Shown here: positions 60,940-64,000 of the stretch, one piece after another
Position numbering within the stretch: the stretch's first letter is position 1
Layout: each line of letters starts with the position of its first letter
NCBI RefSeq assembly: GCF_963674925.1
Contig: NZ_OY771647.1
Location: 2,805,501-2,869,500, forward strand
Source: an uncultured Draconibacterium sp.
Lineage (GTDB): Bacteria > Bacteroidota > Bacteroidia > Bacteroidales > Prolixibacteraceae
Reading direction: 5' to 3'
DNA: 64,000 bases
The notes under the pieces: generated by a model
What the model was told of the DNA's origin: nothing
Seen by the model: only the letters and a program-made list of their open reading frames with translations
Databases searched by the model: none
Program-made: the position numbers and the translations under genes

Positions 60940-60972
60940 TTGTACACCCCCTTATGTATCCCTTTATTTTTG
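60940..60972 (+). promoter_or_regulatory. promoter of the truncated exported ORF
   Basis: -33 TTG (60940-60942) and -7 TATTTTTG (60965-60972), spaced 22 bp. The ORF's best ATG is 32 bp downstream. Confidence 0.55.
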
Positions 60973-61003
60973 CGACACTACTTTGATAGAATTCGTGAAA
61001 ACA

Positions 61004-61213
61004 ATGGGAGTAAAAACAATTTTTAGAAATAAGCTACTACAAAATATCCTGCTGAACCTATCGATGGTTTTACTTATACAGCAAAGTGTTTGGGCGCAAT
61101 CCGCAGAAAAAAAGGAGCTTTCCGGAACCGTTCAAACAGCTGACGTACCGAGAAAAACCAATCAGGCGGTTCAATGTAGTTTAAAGCATCTTCCACTTGT
61201 ATTGCTTCAGTGA
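61004..61213 (+). pseudogene. truncated exported protein, possible remnant of a larger gene
   Basis: About 69 residues from ATG 61004 (MGVKTIFRNKLLQNILLNLS), with a good signal peptide ending VWAQ and then AEKKELSGTVQTAD, which recalls the N-terminus of SusC-like TonB-dependent receptors (the SGTV start of a carboxypeptidase-regulatory-like domain). The frame then loses family character and stops. No continuation is visible in other frames. An intact-looking promoter precedes it. Alternatively it is a real short exported peptide. Confidence 0.35.
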
Positions 61214-61474
61214 GCAATGCAACATTTGTATCATTGTCATTATTGTTGCCTGAGATCAGACTTTTTTATGCATCCGGTTCATTTGCTATCGGGAAATAGT
61301 TAGTTTAGGAAACGGAAATACGAGCATTTTTAGCGTTTTTTCAAACTTATTATAATCAATAAACGTTTATTATTTTATTGACAGCGTTTCAATATTATTT
61401 TTTAAAACAGCATTGCGAGGTGAACTTTGTTTCATTAAATTAGTATTTTGGTGTCTAATTAAATCAAGGGAAAT

Positions 61475-64000
61475 ATGGACAGACCTAACAAAACTCCCTC
61501 AAAGCTTAGCTTACTGGCGCAAAAAATATTCAAAAACCCATTAATCGAATCAGACAATCCTTTGGACAGTAATTTAGAAAATGAAATTCGATCTTTCGGT
61601 TCTAAATTCTACAGTTTATCAGGGGGCGACCTTTTAAACTCTATTTGTAATTTGTTCGTTAAGTCGATGGATATTGACTTTGTTTACATTTCAAAATATG
61701 ATCAAACCGCGGAGGTAATTGATGTAAAAGCGGGTATTGAAAATGGCAACCCGGTTAAAGCTGCAGTGTACAATATTTATCACAGTCCATTGGAAGATAT
61801 TATTCACAAAAATTTTGTTTGTTATCCATCCAATCTGCGTGATAAGTTTCCTGACGACCAATTAGTAAAAAAATACAATCTACAGGCATTTGCCGGCGTT
61901 CCGCTTTTTAATAAGTGCCGGGAAATTATAGGAATGTTTACTGCCTACAGCTCAAAAAACATAACAAATCAAGACTGGGTAGAATCATTTTTTAAACTGT
62001 TTTCAGGACGAATCGCAACCGAATTAAATCTCCTGATTAAAGAGGAATTGTTAAGTGCCAGCGAGAAAAAATACAAAACGCTATACGAAACCGCCAACGA
62101 TGCAATAATATTACTGAAAGGCAGCACATTTGTTGAGTGTAATCCTGCAACACTCGAGATATTTGGCTGTTCACACACCGATGAATTTATTGGGAAAACA
62201 GTGATGGATTTTTCTTCGGAGAAACAGCCCGATGGAAGCTACTCGAAAGATAAGGCTTTGGAATATATTAATAAAACGATTAAAGGGAAATCACAACGTT
62301 TTTACTGGCAACATTGCCGAAAGGACAAATCGACATTTCACGCCGAAGTTACCCTGAATCCCCTGCAAATTGAGAATGAAGTACATTTTCAGGCTATCGT
62401 CAGGGATATAAGCGATCAAAAAAAGGTTGAAGACAGCTTAAAAGGCTCGGAAGAACGGTTTAAAATTATTTTTGAATATGCACCCGATGCGATTTATCTG
62501 AATGATTTAACCGGAAATTTTATATACGGTAACCGTGCGTCGGAAGAATTAATTGGCTTTCCCCGCGAGGATATGATTGGCACAAATCCTTTTGAAGGAA
62601 TGTTGAATTCGAACGATTTTCCGAAGGCTATTGAAGCGCTCGAACAAAATGCAATGGGATTAAAGTCGGGGCCGAACGAGTATCGGGTTAAAACGTCTGA
62701 AGGTGAAAAAATTCTTGAAGTCAGTGGATTCCCGGTAAAAATCGATAGTGAGTTGGTGGTATTGGGAATAGCTCGCGACATTACAAATAGGAAGAGGATT
62801 GAAAAGGAATTACGCGAACATGAAAGTTTTATCCGATCGATAGTTGAAACTTCGAAAGACTGGATTTGGGCGATAGACGAAGAGGGGGTACACACCTATT
62901 CGAATAATGCCGTGATGGACATTATTGGCTATGCAGATACCGATATAGTTGGTCAGCAAAGTGCATTGCTCATTCACGAAGATGACAGAAAGAAGGTAGG
63001 AAAGTTATTGTCGGAATGTATTGCTGAGAAAAAAGGTTGGCAGAATTTTGTGCTTCGATGGCAGCATAAAGACGGCAGCTGGAAATACCTCGAAAGCAAT
63101 TCGGTGCCTATTTTGAACGATAAAAAGATAATTGTTGGTTTTCGGGGCGTCGATAGGGATATTACACAACGTATTCAGTTTGAAAATGAGTTAATTAATG
63201 CAAAAGAAATTGCTGAAAAAAATGAAGAGCGTTTACTAGAATCACAACGTGTGGCCAAACTGGGGCATTACAGCCTCGATCTGAATACCGGGCTGTTTTT
63301 AATCTCACCGGAGGTTAAACGAATTTTCGGCATCGATGATACCATCGAATATAATGTTGAAAACTGGCTCAAGCTGATCCATCCCGACGACAGAATGGAA
63401 CAGAAGCAATATATTGAACAAAATATTCTGATAAGCAAGAGTCCAGGCGCCATGGAATACCGGCTAATAAATGGAGAAACCGGAAATATTGTTTGGGTAC
63501 ACGTTGAAGGGGAAGTACGAAGGGATGAAGACAATAAGCCGCTTGAATTATTTGGTACCGTTCAGGATATCACCACCCAGAAATTAATCGATTCGGAATT
63601 GATATTGGCCAAAGAAAAGGCCGAACAAAGCGACAAGTTGAAAACAGCATTTTTGTTAAATGTTTCGCACGAAATACGAACACCGATGAATGGTATAATG
63701 GGGTTTCTTGAATTTCTGAGAGAACCCGATTTAAGTGATGTTGAAAAGTCAGGTTACCTTGAAATTATCAACAAAAGTGGCGAGCGCCTGATGAATACGA
63801 TCAACGATATTGTGGAGATTTCGAAGATTGAAACCGGCGATATTAATCTGATCATTCAGGAAATTGACCTTGCCGAGGTGATGCAATATCACTATAATTT
63901 CTTTCGAATAGCGGCCGAAGAAAAAGGTCTTAAACTGATTATAAAAGAGCAGGTTTCGGGAGATAGGGCCATTGTAAAAACAGATAAAAATAAACTGGAT
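61475..64000 (+). CDS. multi-PAS sensor histidine kinase (5' part, runs off the window)
   Basis: The frame is open from ATG 61475 to the last base (842 codons) and the gene continues beyond. In order: a GAF-like domain (about 40-185), then four PAS domains starting near residues 193, 326, 448 and 590, each with a PAC-type tail, such as FQAIVRDISDQKKVEDS, VLGIARDITNRKRIEKE and FGTVQDITTQK. A HisKA dimerisation domain follows with the phosphorylated His of LLNVSHEIRTPMNGIMGF (about 732). The ATPase domain lies outside the window, as would any receiver. No membrane segment is seen in the visible part, suggesting a cytoplasmic sensor. The signal is unknown. Confidence 0.93.
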   Translation, partial: MDRPNKTPSKLSLLAQKIFKNPLIESDNPLDSNLENEIRSFGSKFYSLSGGDLLNSICNLFVKSMDIDFVYISKYDQTAEVIDVKAGIENGNPVKAAVYNIYHSPLEDIIHKNFVCYPSNLRDKFPDDQLVKKYNLQAFAGVPLFNKCREIIGMFTAYSSKNITNQDWVESFFKLFSGRIATELNLLIKEELLSASEKKYKTLYETANDAIILLKGSTFVECNPATLEIFGCSHTDEFIGKTVMDFSSEKQPDGSYSKDKALEYINKTIKGKSQRFYWQHCRKDKSTFHAEVTLNPLQIENEVHFQAIVRDISDQKKVEDSLKGSEERFKIIFEYAPDAIYLNDLTGNFIYGNRASEELIGFPREDMIGTNPFEGMLNSNDFPKAIEALEQNAMGLKSGPNEYRVKTSEGEKILEVSGFPVKIDSELVVLGIARDITNRKRIEKELREHESFIRSIVETSKDWIWAIDEEGVHTYSNNAVMDIIGYADTDIVGQQSALLIHEDDRKKVGKLLSECIAEKKGWQNFVLRWQHKDGSWKYLESNSVPILNDKKIIVGFRGVDRDITQRIQFENELINAKEIAEKNEERLLESQRVAKLGHYSLDLNTGLFLISPEVKRIFGIDDTIEYNVENWLKLIHPDDRMEQKQYIEQNILISKSPGAMEYRLINGETGNIVWVHVEGEVRRDEDNKPLELFGTVQDITTQKLIDSELILAKEKAEQSDKLKTAFLLNVSHEIRTPMNGIMGFLEFLREPDLSDVEKSGYLEIINKSGERLMNTINDIVEISKIETGDINLIIQEIDLAEVMQYHYNFFRIAAEEKGLKLIIKEQVSGDRAIVKTDKNKLD

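Noticed and set aside
1..64000. CRISPR array, prophage, insertion sequence or restriction-modification system
   Set aside because: I searched by eye for regularly spaced repeats, Cas-like proteins, transposase or integrase motifs and methylase/endonuclease pairs, and found none.

Overview
The window looks like a chromosomal segment of a Bacteroidota bacterium, most likely an environmental or marine member of the Marinilabiliales (Prolixibacteraceae-like). That placement is inferred from protein style and was not tested by a search. Supporting signs are promoter boxes of the form TAnnTTTG in front of many genes, a generally weak Shine-Dalgarno signal, a complete menaquinone cluster, a secreted GH2 beta-galactosidase, a Bacteroidota-type xylose operon, and intergenic spacers filled with degenerate word repeats. 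Most of the window is ordinary core and metabolic genome. I see no prophage, insertion sequence, CRISPR array or restriction system.

Layout. 0-3.2 kb: the end of an LptF/LptG permease followed by two coupled glycosyltransferases (cell-surface glycan). 3.4-4.5 kb: TrmH-type RNA methyltransferase and HU. 4.75-9.4 kb: a segment bounded by tRNA-Ser(UGA) and tRNA-Trp(CCA), holding a gene-poor stretch, a small putative secreted protein, a tandem palindromic repeat, and a three-gene operon (NEW3-domain membrane protein, ABC ATPase, ABC-2 permease) with unusually strong Shine-Dalgarno sites. 9.5-18.3 kb: LutA-like Fe-S protein, MsbA-like exporter, purB, NfeD, an acetyltransferase, a dienelactone hydrolase and purT. 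18.5-25.7 kb: lacZ, mltG, a repeat-rich spacer, a flavodiiron protein and a histidine phosphatase. 25.7-32.4 kb: an antiporter, DUF2284, a GT39-type transferase, DUF2200, a ZIP transporter, a membrane protein and an ECF sigma factor paired with a membrane protein.

32.5-39.6 kb: a compact menaquinone operon (transcribed menI-like, menF, menD, menB, menA, menC, menE), lacking only menH and the final methyltransferase locally. 39.8-43.9 kb: a lipoprotein SGNH hydrolase, a MATE exporter, then a Mn-type and an Fe-type superoxide dismutase side by side with a 57-residue winged-helix protein. 43.9-49.5 kb: a xylose regulon (GntR-type regulator, xylB, xylA, sugar/H+ symporter); the regulator and xylB promoters share an operator-like repeat. 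49.8-54 kb: nitroreductase, proline dehydrogenase, OmpH/Skp-like chaperone, a glycosyltransferase and a 56-residue 2[4Fe-4S] ferredoxin. 54-64 kb: a YfcC-type carrier, a POTRA-less BamA-like barrel adjoining an AsmA/DUF748 protein, a methyltransferase, a His-rich envelope protein behind a potentially structured leader, a truncated exported ORF, and the first 842 codons of a GAF/multi-PAS histidine kinase.

Most worth a second look are the barrel/DUF748 pair (a possible TamA/TamB-like arrangement), the SD-led operon between the two tRNA genes, the xylose operator, the Mn/Fe SOD pair, the two-hairpin leader at 60.08-60.14 kb and the nested inverted repeat at 23.15-23.30 kb.
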